Source: Bacillota bacterium | Lineage (GTDB): Bacteria; Bacillota; Clostridia; Lachnospirales; Lachnospiraceae | Length of the DNA: 64,000 nucleotides | Direction of reading: 5' to 3' | NCBI GenBank assembly: GCA_023414875.1 | Contig: JAEZMV010000017.1 | Coordinates: forward strand, 186,001-250,000 | Shown: positions 43,119 through 51,667 of the stretch, one piece after another | Layout of the letters: every line of letters starts with the position of its first letter | Numbering within the stretch: position 1 is the stretch's first letter | Made by a program: the position numbers and the translations under genes | The notes under the pieces: model-generated | Databases searched by the model: none | Seen by the model: the letters and a program-made list of their open reading frames with translations, nothing else | Told to the model about the DNA's origin: nothing

Positions 43119-44522
43119 TTGAAGAAGAGTTTGAAAACGCAATTGTCATCGGCCATACTGGTGATTGTACTAATTACAATCGCTATTATCAGCTTTTTAT
43201 CAAATTATTTTATTAACAGACAATTTACTGATTACGTTTCAAGGCAGCAGGATATAAAAGCACAAATCATAACCTCTAGTATCAGTCAGCAATATACCTT
43301 TTTTACAGATCAGTGGAATATGGAATATGTGTATGCAATCGGTATGTTTTCCCTCTACGAGGGTTACATCATTAAGGTTTACGATAAGGATAATCAATGC
43401 TTATGGGATGCCCAGTCCCATGATATGAATCTATGTAATCGGATTATGGACGAGATATCTGACCGGATGAGAATTCAATATCCTAAGCTGGAAGGAGAAT
43501 TTACCGCCACCGTTTATCCCCTAATCAAAGATGGTGAGACGGTAGGATCGGTCAGTATTAGTTGCTTTGGCCCCTTTTTCTTAAATGAGAATGATTCTAA
43601 ATTTCTTCATTCACTAAATACCATACTAATCAGCGTTGGTCTGATTTCTCTTGTTGTATCTTTGATTGTTGGACATATGATTGCAAGGCGCATCAGTAAT
43701 CCAATCTTAAAAACGGTTGAAGTGACCAAGCAGATTGCTGATGGAAATTACGATGTACGTCTAAAAGAGGGAAGCAATACAAAGGAGCTTAATCTGCTGG
43801 TTGATTCCATCAATCATTTGGCCGTTTCATTAGAAACCTTAGAGAAATTACGAAAGCAGCTAACAGAGGATGTAGCTCATGAGTTAAGAACACCCATTAC
43901 TATACTGCAATCCTATCTGGAAGCAATGACAGAGGGGATATGGGAGACCACCCCGGAACGGTTGGAAAGCTGCTCGGATGAGGTCATACGAATCGGAAAA
44001 TTGGTAGGTGACCTTGAGAAGCTTGCAATCATTGAAAGTGAAAACCTGAAGCTGGACAAGCAATGGATTGATTTATATGAAATTATTGAGAGAACGGTTA
44101 ATAGTTTTGAAAATGATATTAACAATAAGCAGCTGAAAGTAAGCATTGAGGGGCAACAAGCCCAACTTTATGCTGATCAGGATCGTATCAGACAGGTAGT
44201 GGTAAACCTTATGTCGAATGCGATCAAATATTCGAAGGAAGGATCCAGTATTTCAGTATATATTTATGAAGGCAAAGAGACAGTGGGGTTTGATATTCAG
44301 GATAATGGCATCGGAATTTCTAAAGAGGAGCTTCCTTATATCTTTGAACGTTTTTACAGAGCAGATAAATCTCGTAATCGATTAACAGGTGGTTCGGGAA
44401 TTGGTCTGACTATCGTAAAAGCTATTGTTGAAGCCCATGATGGAAGAGTTTTGGCAGAAAGTAAATTAAATGAGGGCAGTAAATTCTGTGTAATACTTCC
44501 AAAGGGACAGAGAGCTATTTGA
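43119..44522 (+). CDS. Membrane sensor histidine kinase
   Basis: A 467-residue kinase starting at TTG, immediately after the regulator stop; the GGAGGTGAATAA at the end of the regulator gene is its ribosome site. Two membrane helices (about residues 8-30 and 168-190) enclose an extracytoplasmic sensor domain of about 135 residues. A HAMP region (191-243), the phospho-accepting His254 (EDVAHELRTPITIL), and the ATPase motifs NLMSNAIKYS, DNGIGISKEELPYIFERFYRADKSR and GGSGIGLTIVKAI follow. The sensor domain has few metal-binding residues, so the signal is open. Confidence 0.92.
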   Translation: MKKSLKTQLSSAILVIVLITIAIISFLSNYFINRQFTDYVSRQQDIKAQIITSSISQQYTFFTDQWNMEYVYAIGMFSLYEGYIIKVYDKDNQCLWDAQSHDMNLCNRIMDEISDRMRIQYPKLEGEFTATVYPLIKDGETVGSVSISCFGPFFLNENDSKFLHSLNTILISVGLISLVVSLIVGHMIARRISNPILKTVEVTKQIADGNYDVRLKEGSNTKELNLLVDSINHLAVSLETLEKLRKQLTEDVAHELRTPITILQSYLEAMTEGIWETTPERLESCSDEVIRIGKLVGDLEKLAIIESENLKLDKQWIDLYEIIERTVNSFENDINNKQLKVSIEGQQAQLYADQDRIRQVVVNLMSNAIKYSKEGSSISVYIYEGKETVGFDIQDNGIGISKEELPYIFERFYRADKSRNRLTGGSGIGLTIVKAIVEAHDGRVLAESKLNEGSKFCVILPKGQRAI

Positions 44523-44586
44523 CAGTCTGCAAAGCATGTAACTCAGATTTTCATGTAAAAATTTTTATGAAAGACCTGGTGATAGT

Positions 44587-45015
44587 ATGAAAAACAATAA
44601 CATGTATTTTAAATATAAACCTAAGGTGGCATTTGTATGTGTTCATAACTCCTGCCGTAGCCAGATGGCAGAGGCGCTTGGAAAACTGTTGGCACCGGAG
44701 GTGTTTGACAGCTATTCTGCAGGAACAGAATTAAAGGATCATATTAATCCGGATGCGGTTCGGTTGATGAAAGAAATATACGGGGTTGATATGGAAGAGA
44801 CCCAGTATAATAAACTGATAAAGGATATACCAAGTCCGGATGTAGTCATCACTATGGGCTGTAATGTGAACTGCCCAGTATTACCCTGCAAGCTCAGAGA
44901 GGATTGGGGTTTAGAGGATCCCAGTCAAAAGAGTGATGAGGAGTTTAGAAAAGTAATTCAGATCATTGAAGATAAGATTGTGGACTTAAAAAATAGATTA
45001 AGTAGTGAAAAATGA
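44587..45015 (+). CDS. arsC: Arsenate reductase, low-molecular-weight phosphatase type
   Basis: A 142-residue protein with the phosphatase-like loop VCVHNSCRSQMAEAL, and further cysteines in ITMGCNVNCPVLPCKLREDWGLEDPSQKSDEE. In the thioredoxin-linked ArsC enzymes these cysteines relay the disulfide that forms on reducing arsenate. No ars transporter or ArsR gene accompanies it; it follows the two-component genes by 64 bases and ends the group. GGTGAT gives a weak ribosome site. Some members of the family are protein phosphatases, but the WGLxDP segment favours arsenate. Confidence 0.88.
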   Translation: MKNNNMYFKYKPKVAFVCVHNSCRSQMAEALGKLLAPEVFDSYSAGTELKDHINPDAVRLMKEIYGVDMEETQYNKLIKDIPSPDVVITMGCNVNCPVLPCKLREDWGLEDPSQKSDEEFRKVIQIIEDKIVDLKNRLSSEK

Positions 45016-45375
45016 ACCATGACCACTGTCAATTTTGTAAGGAAAAATTCGGTGATAGCTCATCGAACTTGTATTTTGGTTACTGTACATTAATATAAAT
45101 AGGTAGCATACGTTTTTTATACATATTAGTATCGTAATCCCATGATTGAATATATTCTGCGAAGGCTCTGTATAGTAGTGTACCTTTACCGGTGCCTCTT
45201 CTTCCGATTAAAAATTGTCTTCTTCCTGTATAATGTTGGCTAAGTAATGAATGTCGTCCATATTTAGTCTTTTAATTTTATGTAAGTCTTCCAAATTTTC
45301 TAAGGTAACATTATCAGTTGTTTTTATGGAAGAAAATGCTTCTAATACCCTTTCTTTAAAAATCTATTTTCCCAT
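45013..45375 (-). pseudogene. Decayed P-loop ATPase gene (remnant of a mobile or defence-type ATPase)
   Basis: On the minus strand AGGAGA and ATG (45375) open a frame broken at codon 4 by TAG. Beyond it the frame reads KERVLEAFSSIKTTDNVTLE to MDDIHYLANI, then one base is missing, and the next frame continues YTGRRQFLIGRRGTGKGTLL and YRAFAEYIQSWDYDTNM to LPIYINVQ, where CAA has become TAA. GRRGTGKG is a Walker A loop with its Ser/Thr replaced. The reading ends at about 45020, so most of the protein is missing. The fragment resembles the N-terminus of stand-alone ATP-binding proteins common in defence islands, but I cannot name the family. Confidence 0.65.
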
Positions 45376-45744
45376 CAGATTTCTCCTCTGTATTATATAT
45401 AGTAAAAGATATCTTTTTTTTGGTACATTAATTTTTATATCTATAAGAGTAATACTTTGTATCAATATCCATATATATTCTTAATTTATAAATGGTTTGC
45501 CGATAAGAGATTAATGAAAAAGATGTATGATTTATAAATAGATTATCTGGACTTTTTAGTATAACTAATAAATTTTTGAAGTTATTTATTTTATTCTTCC
45601 GTTTTATATAAGTGTGATATGTATTTTCAAAAACTTATAGTAATAACCGGGTTTCATTTCCCCTATTTTCAAAAACTTTAATATCATTTTCAAAACTATG
45701 TTGTTGTATGACATAAAATAATTAAAAAAATTATAAAATTATTA
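45376..45744 (+). other. Very AT-rich spacer before padR
   Basis: No gene or stable hairpin recognised. Together with the pseudogene it makes an 800-base gap, the largest uncoded stretch in the window, which fits a site of past insertion and loss. Confidence 0.4.
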
Positions 45745-45773
45745 TTGACATATAATATTATATGGTATATAGT
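45745..45773 (+). promoter_or_regulatory. padR promoter with embedded palindrome
   Basis: TTGACA (45745), a 17-base spacer and TATAGT (45768). The perfect palindrome ATATAATATTATAT occupies 45750-45763, inside the spacer, where a bound repressor would block RNA polymerase. PadR proteins often repress their own operon. Confidence 0.65.
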
Positions 45774-45826
45774 ATTATCAAATCAACAATATTGTAATTA
45801 TAATAACACAGAAAGGAGTTGATTGT

Positions 45827-46144
45827 ATGGTATTTAATACCGGTTCAGCACTACTCGATGCAATCGTACTTGCCGTTGTTTCAAAGGAACCGGAAGGGAC
45901 GTACGGATACAAAATTACTCAGGATGTGCGACAGGCTATTGAAGTTTCAGAATCTACATTGTATCCTGTTCTTAGAAGGCTCCAAAAGGAAGATTGTTTA
46001 GAGGTGTATGATTTAGAATTTGGAGGAAGAAATCGAAGATATTATAAAATCACTGATAAGGGAATGGTTCAACTTAGGCTTTATTATGACGAGTGGGTAA
46101 GTTATTTTAAGAAGATAAATTTTATTTTTGAAGGAGTGAAATAG
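45827..46144 (+). CDS. PadR-family transcriptional regulator
   Basis: A 105-residue winged-helix protein with the PadR core: LLDAIVLAVVSKEPEGTYGYKITQDV, then SESTLYPVLRRLQKEDCLEVYDLEFGGRNRRYYKITDKG. It belongs to the short class lacking a large C-terminal domain, which dimerises through the last helix. AAAGGAG precedes the ATG. The DUF1700 gene starts directly after its stop, and this PadR + DUF1700 + DUF4097 order is a known association in Firmicutes, so it should repress this envelope operon. Confidence 0.9.
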   Translation: MVFNTGSALLDAIVLAVVSKEPEGTYGYKITQDVRQAIEVSESTLYPVLRRLQKEDCLEVYDLEFGGRNRRYYKITDKGMVQLRLYYDEWVSYFKKINFIFEGVK

Positions 46145-46978
46145 ATGACAAAGCTAGAATTCATGAAAGAACTCGAAAGCTTGCTGTTGGATATCCCCTT
46201 GGAGGAGAGAGAAGAAGCACTTCAATATTATAATGGTTATTTCGAGGATGCAGGGGATGATCATGAAGATGAGATTATAAAGGAATTAGGTTCACCGAAG
46301 CGTGTAGCTTCGATAATAAAAGCTGACTTGAATTCCAATGGAGATGATCGGGAAAGCAGGGGATATTTCACTGAGAAGGGATATCAGGATACCATATATA
46401 AGGAAGAAAAATTCGAGTTGATGGGAGCCGACAAGAAAGAAGCAGCGGATAATCAGAATCAGAACTCAACCGGTCATACAAACAACACAGGGAATACAAA
46501 CAACGCAGGGAACGCAAACAACACAGGGAATGCTGACAACACAAATGGTCCGAACGGTAATGCAAACGCCAATCAGTCGGCGTATCAAAAGGCGCAGACC
46601 GATGATAAAAATACAAAATTAGCTTTAATCATTCTACTTTGTATCTTTGGTTCCCCTGTGATTCTTGGCATCGGTGGAGCAATATTTGGAGTTGCAGTTG
46701 GTGTGATAGCTGCAATAGGCGGTATAATCATCGGCTTTGGAGCAGCCGGAATTGCTTTGATTGGTGCCGGTATTGCATTGCTTATCGCAGGTTTATTACA
46801 GATCAGTGTTCCATACCTGGGCTTACTTCTATGCGGAAGCGGATTAGTAATGCTGGGTTTAGGCATGCTATTCATGATATTATGCGTGGTATTGTGCAAG
46901 AACGTTTTTCCTGCAATCGTAAAAGGTATCATAAATCTTTGCAGAATGCCTTTTAAGAATAGGAGTGTGACAGCATGA
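46145..46978 (+). CDS. DUF1700 (HAAS-domain) membrane protein
   Basis: A 277-residue protein: an N-terminal HAAS/DUF1700 region (residues 1-60; FMKELESLLLDIPLEEREEALQYYNGYFEDAG, then IIKELGSPKRVASII), a hydrophilic linker with NNTGN/NNAGN repeats (about 108-145), and four glycine-rich membrane helices (about 158-262). The family is encoded beside PadR regulators and is thought to take part in envelope sensing; no activity is known. GGAG of the previous gene end serves as ribosome site. The Asn/Gly linker is low-complexity and may vary in length. Confidence 0.85.
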   Translation: MTKLEFMKELESLLLDIPLEEREEALQYYNGYFEDAGDDHEDEIIKELGSPKRVASIIKADLNSNGDDRESRGYFTEKGYQDTIYKEEKFELMGADKKEAADNQNQNSTGHTNNTGNTNNAGNANNTGNADNTNGPNGNANANQSAYQKAQTDDKNTKLALIILLCIFGSPVILGIGGAIFGVAVGVIAAIGGIIIGFGAAGIALIGAGIALLIAGLLQISVPYLGLLLCGSGLVMLGLGMLFMILCVVLCKNVFPAIVKGIINLCRMPFKNRSVTA

Positions 46979-47832
46979 AAACATTTTTAAAGGTATGGTT
47001 AAGTATTAGTTTAATAGCTATCGGTTTTGGTATTGGTTTATTAATTTTGGCAGCAGCATCCGGGGCGAGCTTTAAGGATGTCCCTACCTTCTCGTTGAAT
47101 GAAAGTTATCAGGACGTTAAAAGGCTGGACGTAGAGGTAAATTATGGAAATGTTGAGATAGTAAGAGGAAATGAGTTTTCCATATTTGCTGAGAACCTGG
47201 TTGATGAAGGTATGGAATCCTATGTTACGGAAGGGACCTGGGTTATTAAAGAATACAATAGGGAAATGATTAATTTCTTTGGAATAAAAGTTCCCGTTTG
47301 GGATGTTGTCCATATTGACGGCTGGGGTGATGATTTTGATCCTAAAATAATAATAACAGTTCCAGAGGATTTCGTGGCAGAGAATGTCTCTTTTAAGATA
47401 GCTGCGGGTTCTGCAAAGATTGAAGAGATCAATGCCTTAACAGGAGATTTTAAAGTTGAAACGGGCGAGTTAAAGATTGAAGAGTTAACAATCAGCAATA
47501 AATCAAGTTATTCAATCGGTGCCGGTAACATGATACTTAAGAATATGACTGCGAAGGATATAACAGTGGATTGTGGTTTAGGTAATGTTGAAATATCCGG
47601 ATCTATCAGTGGAGACAGCGACATCAGCTGTGGAGTCGGAAGAGTAGATGTTAATCTTAATGGAGATGATGATGATTATACGTATGATGTTAGTTCCGGG
47701 TTAGGAAATGTAGTGATTGATGGTGATAAGTATAACAGTATCAGTAATAAAATAATCAAGAATGAATCTACTGAGAATAAGATTACCTTAGATTGTGGTG
47801 TCGGTAATATTAGAGTTGAATTTATGAACTAA
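46975..47832 (+). CDS. DUF4097-family beta-repeat protein
   Basis: A 285-residue protein with one N-terminal membrane anchor (VWLSISLIAIGFGIGLLILAA) and a long extracytoplasmic beta-strand repeat region with recurring patterns such as VNYGNVEIVRG, VETGELKIEEL, VDCGLGNVEISGSIS and LDCGVGNIRVEF, typical of the DUF4097 beta-helix family. Its ATG overlaps the stop of the DUF1700 gene (ATGA), so the two are translationally coupled. Probably an envelope-stress component with the PspC protein that follows. Confidence 0.88.
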   Translation: MKTFLKVWLSISLIAIGFGIGLLILAAASGASFKDVPTFSLNESYQDVKRLDVEVNYGNVEIVRGNEFSIFAENLVDEGMESYVTEGTWVIKEYNREMINFFGIKVPVWDVVHIDGWGDDFDPKIIITVPEDFVAENVSFKIAAGSAKIEEINALTGDFKVETGELKIEELTISNKSSYSIGAGNMILKNMTAKDITVDCGLGNVEISGSISGDSDISCGVGRVDVNLNGDDDDYTYDVSSGLGNVVIDGDKYNSISNKIIKNESTENKITLDCGVGNIRVEFMN

Positions 47833-47869
47833 TCCAAGTATAATTGTATTTAAGAAAGGAGATTTTGCT

Positions 47870-48055
47870 GTGGAACCTAAAAAATTATATCGTACTAATA
47901 CAAATAAAATGATTTGTGGAGTATGCCAGGGAGTTGCTGAATACATTAATTTAGACCCCACTGTTGTTCGTTTGTTATGGGTTATCGGTTCATTTGCAGG
48001 AATAGGAGTGCTTGCATATATCGTAGCAGCAATCATTATGCCGGTTAAGCCATAA
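47870..48055 (+). CDS. pspC: PspC-domain protein
   Basis: A 61-residue protein consisting of a PspC domain: KLYRTNTNKMICGVCQGVAEYINLDPTVVRLLWVIGSF followed by one hydrophobic helix ending IIMPVKP. The start is GTG at 47870 with AAAGGAG 7 bases upstream. PspC proteins sense or buffer membrane damage. It is the last gene of the padR operon, 37 bases after the DUF4097 gene. Confidence 0.9.
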   Translation: MEPKKLYRTNTNKMICGVCQGVAEYINLDPTVVRLLWVIGSFAGIGVLAYIVAAIIMPVKP

Positions 48056-48161
48056 TCTGTCAGGCAAATGATAAAGAGTATCTCTCCGAACTACAAGATT
48101 TAGAGAAAACTTCCTTTTTCATAAAAGGAGCGTTAAATTTAAGACTAGATATTAGATATAA

Positions 48162-48206
48162 TAAAACCCTGCGACGGAAATGTAATTTCTATCACAGGGT
48201 TTTTAA
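48162..48206. terminator. Bidirectional terminator between pspC and cheY
   Basis: AAACCCTG pairs with CAGGGTTT, with partial pairing inside (GACGGAAA with TTTCTATC), flanked by A and T tracts. It separates two convergent transcripts. Confidence 0.75.
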
Positions 48207-48245
48207 ATTATATATTAATTAAATTATTTAAGAAGTCTGTATTAA

Positions 48246-48602
48246 TTATAATGCACGGTTTATAATCTCGATGATCTGTGCTGCCTCAAAAGGTTTTGCT
48301 AAAAACTCAGCCGCACCATATTTCACTGCATCCACCATTTTAGTCTTCTGACCAGCAGCAGTAACCATAACAACCTTTGCATTTTTATCATATTCCATAA
48401 TGGATTTAAGAGCTTCCAAACCGTCCATTACAGGCATTGTAATATCCATGGTTGTAATATCGGGATGTAAATCCTTGAATTTTGCAATACCGTCTTCCCC
48501 ATTTACGGCCTCACCAACTATTTCATGACCGTTTTCTTCTAAAATACCCCTGAGTATTTTACGTGATGTTTTGGAATCATCAACCATAAGAATTTTTGCC
48601 AT
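48246..48602 (-). CDS. CheY-type single-domain response regulator
   Basis: A 118-residue receiver domain with the acidic pair DD at 8-9, phosphorylated Asp53 (TTMDITMPVMDG), Thr/Ala in VMVTAAGQ and Lys in FLAKPFEAAQ. There is no output domain, as in CheY. AGGAGGG precedes the ATG. It lies 12 bases after the CheX-like gene on the same strand, so the pair forms a small operon. The domain architecture suggests the partner phosphatase acts on this regulator. No chemoreceptor or CheA is in the window. Confidence 0.9.
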   Translation of the reverse strand: MAKILMVDDSKTSRKILRGILEENGHEIVGEAVNGEDGIAKFKDLHPDITTMDITMPVMDGLEALKSIMEYDKNAKVVMVTAAGQKTKMVDAVKYGAAEFLAKPFEAAQIIEIINRAL

Positions 48603-48614
48603 TTAATTTCCCTC

Positions 48615-49502
48615 CTAATTTATTCCTAGCTGATTATTCACCGAAACAATTAAATCAGCCTGCTTTCCGTTGATAATAATCGGCACTACATAAAAATCTT
48701 CTGATGCTGTAATCTTTTTTCCGGTATAATAAAGCGGAGGTGTCATGTCAATATGTATGTCTTCGCTGCTAAGTTTTGATGCATATAATCCGTTGGTGCA
48801 ATTAATAAATTCGCAAACTGAATCAAAAGCATCCTCGTCCATCTCTTTAAATTCTTCTTTGGCGAAGGGGTTCGCAATTTCTAATAAATCATTTCCATTA
48901 CCGGCAAAACCAACGAATATTTCATGATCCCCCATCATCATTTGGGAAGCAAGAGTAGCAAATTCATATTCTTTCACTTTGTAGGATTTTTTAATAAGAA
49001 TATTGTTGTTAATAAAACGAACGACGTTACGAAGGGTCAAGCTGATGCATTCACTGCTAAAGGGAATATCGATATCAACAAATACAGGTATGATACGATC
49101 TATATCTCCGGATTTTAAGGCATCGATGTCTGCATCAGAAAAATGATAATCTGATTTAAAATTCTCTAAATCATTCTCAAGTTCCTGTATAGTTAAGATG
49201 TTATTTTCGGTTACAACCTGTACAAACTGTAAATATGGATTTCCTTGCATATTAAGCAAATGAGTTACTTCTTCTGCCAGTAAGTATCCTTTTTCTATGG
49301 CGATATCACCGAAACGACAATCCATTTTACGTTGAATATCATTGATTTCCTCTGCTTGTTTGATGGTCAATAATTTCTCTGCTACAGCAATCAAACCTAA
49401 TTTTACTCTGGTCTTTTGCTGTTGCTCCATTACATCTTCAAATTGTGATTGAGAAATTTTATTCTTTTCCACTAAGTAATTACCAAAATAAAGCCCGAAC
49501 AT
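48615..49502 (-). CDS. Two-part protein: GspE-N-like region plus CheX-like phosphatase domain
   Basis: A 295-residue protein. Residues about 1-100 contain two copies of a helical motif (LGLIAVAEKLLTIKQAEEI and FGDIAIEKGYLLAEEVTHLL) resembling the N-terminal domain of type II secretion ATPases. Residues about 150-295 resemble CheX/CheC (ASQMMMGDHEIFVGFAGNGNDLLEIA, EMDEDAFDSVCEFINCTNGLYASKL, then FYVVPIIINGKQADLIVSVN). CheX removes phosphate from CheY; the key Glu and Asn seem present in DSVCEFINCTNG. The start at 49502 has AAAGGAG upstream; a longer frame overlaps that site. The 300-base gap upstream to argS is AT-rich with nothing else recognised. Confidence 0.75.
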   Translation of the reverse strand: MFGLYFGNYLVEKNKISQSQFEDVMEQQQKTRVKLGLIAVAEKLLTIKQAEEINDIQRKMDCRFGDIAIEKGYLLAEEVTHLLNMQGNPYLQFVQVVTENNILTIQELENDLENFKSDYHFSDADIDALKSGDIDRIIPVFVDIDIPFSSECISLTLRNVVRFINNNILIKKSYKVKEYEFATLASQMMMGDHEIFVGFAGNGNDLLEIANPFAKEEFKEMDEDAFDSVCEFINCTNGLYASKLSSEDIHIDMTPPLYYTGKKITASEDFYVVPIIINGKQADLIVSVNNQLGIN

Positions 49503-49862
49503 GATATTTCTCCTTTCGTAATCCAAGATAATCTCCGAGCATTCCTATGATAGAGAGAAAATCCGCCTTATATACCCTATACATTATCACAGAACTCTCT
49601 TTATTAATATTATATAAACTAATATACAACATTATTAACAAAAAAAATAGTCTTTATTTAAAAAAAATACAAAATTTTCACATTACATAAAATTAAACAA
49701 TGTGGATAAAACATAATTAATAGATATCTTGTAGACCATACATATTATTGGTATATTAAAGAAAATTTATTGTTATATGATGACAAGCCAGAGTATCTAT
49801 GATAAAGTATTGTTTAAATTAAGAAGATTTAGGTGCCAGATATGGCGACGGAATGGAGTTTT

Positions 49863-51632
49863 ATGAAAACAATAATAGAGATAATAGCCGAAGAAGTAAA
49901 ACAAGCCTTTGTTTCAAAAGGTTTTGATGAAAAATACGGTATGGTGACAATTTCTAACCGACCGGATTTATGTCAATATCAATGTAACGGTGCATTAGCT
50001 GCTGCAAAACAATATAAGACAGCACCAATTAAAATAGCCGAGGGAATAGTACAGGAGCTACATTTAAGTAAGACCTTTAAGGATATCTCAGCGATTATGC
50101 CGGGATTTATTAATATTACCCTCAGTGATGAGTTTTTAGCTGATTATCTGAATCAGATGAAGCAGGCAGAGAATTTTGGTTGTGAGAAAGACTCAAATCC
50201 GAAAAAAATTCTGATAGATTACGGCGGTCCTAATATTGCTAAACCTTTGCATGTAGGTCACATGCGCTCTGCGATTATCGGAGAGAGCATCAAGCGATTG
50301 CTGAGATTTTGTGGTAACGAAGTCATAGGAGATGTACACTTGGGTGACTGGGGTACTCAGATGGGTCTAATTATTGCTGAACTGAAGAAGCGTAAGCCGG
50401 AATTGATTTATTTTGACGAGTCTTATCAAGGGGAGTATCCGGGAGAAGCACCCTTTACGATTTCTGAGTTGGAGGATATCTATCCCGCAGCCAGTGAGTA
50501 TTCAAAGGCCAATCCGGAATTCAGAGAAGAAGCGAAATACATTACCTATCAGCTGCAGAACGGACATCGTGGATATACAGCAATCTGGAATCATATGATG
50601 GAGGTCTCTGTATCGGATGTAAAGAGAATTTATGATACGTTAAATGTATCCTTTGACCTTTGGAAAAAGGAAAGTGATGCTCAACCATATATTCCGGATA
50701 TGATACAGTATCTTAAGGATAATAATTACACCCGTATCAGTGAGGGTGCATTGGTTGTAGATGTTAAGGAAGAGACTGATACAAAGGAGATACCACCCTG
50801 CATTATACTTAAATCAGACGGTGCTTCCTTATATAATACAACGGATTTGGCTACGATTGTGGAACGTATGAAATTATTTTCTCCGGATCACATTATCTAT
50901 ATCACAGATAAACGTCAGGAGCTATATTTTGAGACAGTATTTCGCTGTGCTAGAAAGACCAAGCTGATCAACGAGAATACGCAGCTTACACATTTAGGCT
51001 ATGGTACCATGAACGGTAAGGACGGAAAGCCCTTTAAAACCAGAGAGGGCGGAGTTATGCGTCTGGAGAATTTAATCAAGAGCGTAAATGAAGAAGTGTA
51101 CCGAAAGATTATGGAAAATCGTAGTATGGAAGAGGAAGAGGCAAGATTAATAGCCGCTCAAGTAGGATTGGCTGCCTTAAAATATGGCGATTTATCGAAC
51201 CAGGTTTCCAAGGATTATATCTTTGACATTGATCGTTTTACTTCCTTTGAAGGTGATACCGGCCCCTACATTCTATATACGATTGTAAGAATAAAATCCA
51301 TCCTGGCAAAATTCCTGGAGCTGAAAAAGGGAGCAGTAACAGACCTTATTATAAAGCCGACAGCTTCAAGCTCTGAGCAGGCTTTAATGCTGGAATTAAC
51401 TAAATTTAATGAGATGATAGAATCCGCATATAAAGAAATAGCTCCTCATCGTATCTGCGCCTATATTTATGATTTAGCAAATGCATTTAACAGCTTTTAT
51501 CATGATACCAAGATAATTGCAGAAGAAGATGCAATGAAGCAAGCCTCCTGGATAGCGCTCATTACTTTAGTGCAGGATATATTAATGGAATGTATCGAGT
51601 TACTTGGTTTTAAAGCACCGGAACGTATGTAG
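49863..51632 (+). CDS. argS: Arginyl-tRNA synthetase
   Basis: A 589-residue class I synthetase. The N-terminal Add1 domain (residues 1-110) is followed by the HIGH-type signature in GPNIAKPLHVGHMRSAIIGE. No KMSKS loop exists; instead HLGYGTMNGKDGKPFKTREGG stands in the place typical for ArgRS. The C-terminal anticodon-binding domain has FEGDTGPYILYTIVRIKSI and ends in ELLGFKAPERM. The start at 49863 has GGAG 5 bases upstream; an ATG 30 bases earlier does not. It charges tRNA-Arg, one gene for which is at 18225. Confidence 0.95.
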   Translation: MKTIIEIIAEEVKQAFVSKGFDEKYGMVTISNRPDLCQYQCNGALAAAKQYKTAPIKIAEGIVQELHLSKTFKDISAIMPGFINITLSDEFLADYLNQMKQAENFGCEKDSNPKKILIDYGGPNIAKPLHVGHMRSAIIGESIKRLLRFCGNEVIGDVHLGDWGTQMGLIIAELKKRKPELIYFDESYQGEYPGEAPFTISELEDIYPAASEYSKANPEFREEAKYITYQLQNGHRGYTAIWNHMMEVSVSDVKRIYDTLNVSFDLWKKESDAQPYIPDMIQYLKDNNYTRISEGALVVDVKEETDTKEIPPCIILKSDGASLYNTTDLATIVERMKLFSPDHIIYITDKRQELYFETVFRCARKTKLINENTQLTHLGYGTMNGKDGKPFKTREGGVMRLENLIKSVNEEVYRKIMENRSMEEEEARLIAAQVGLAALKYGDLSNQVSKDYIFDIDRFTSFEGDTGPYILYTIVRIKSILAKFLELKKGAVTDLIIKPTASSSEQALMLELTKFNEMIESAYKEIAPHRICAYIYDLANAFNSFYHDTKIIAEEDAMKQASWIALITLVQDILMECIELLGFKAPERM

Positions 51633-51667
51633 GTTTACCAAAGAAAAGGAAGATTCAAGGTGAGGTT

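Noticed and set aside
45251..45484. Open frame of 77 codons between arsC and padR
   Set aside because: It is antisense to the decayed ATPase gene, lacks a ribosome site and shows no protein-like pattern.
49530..49862. T-box leader before argS
   Set aside because: No T-box sequence or terminator stem is present in the upstream region.
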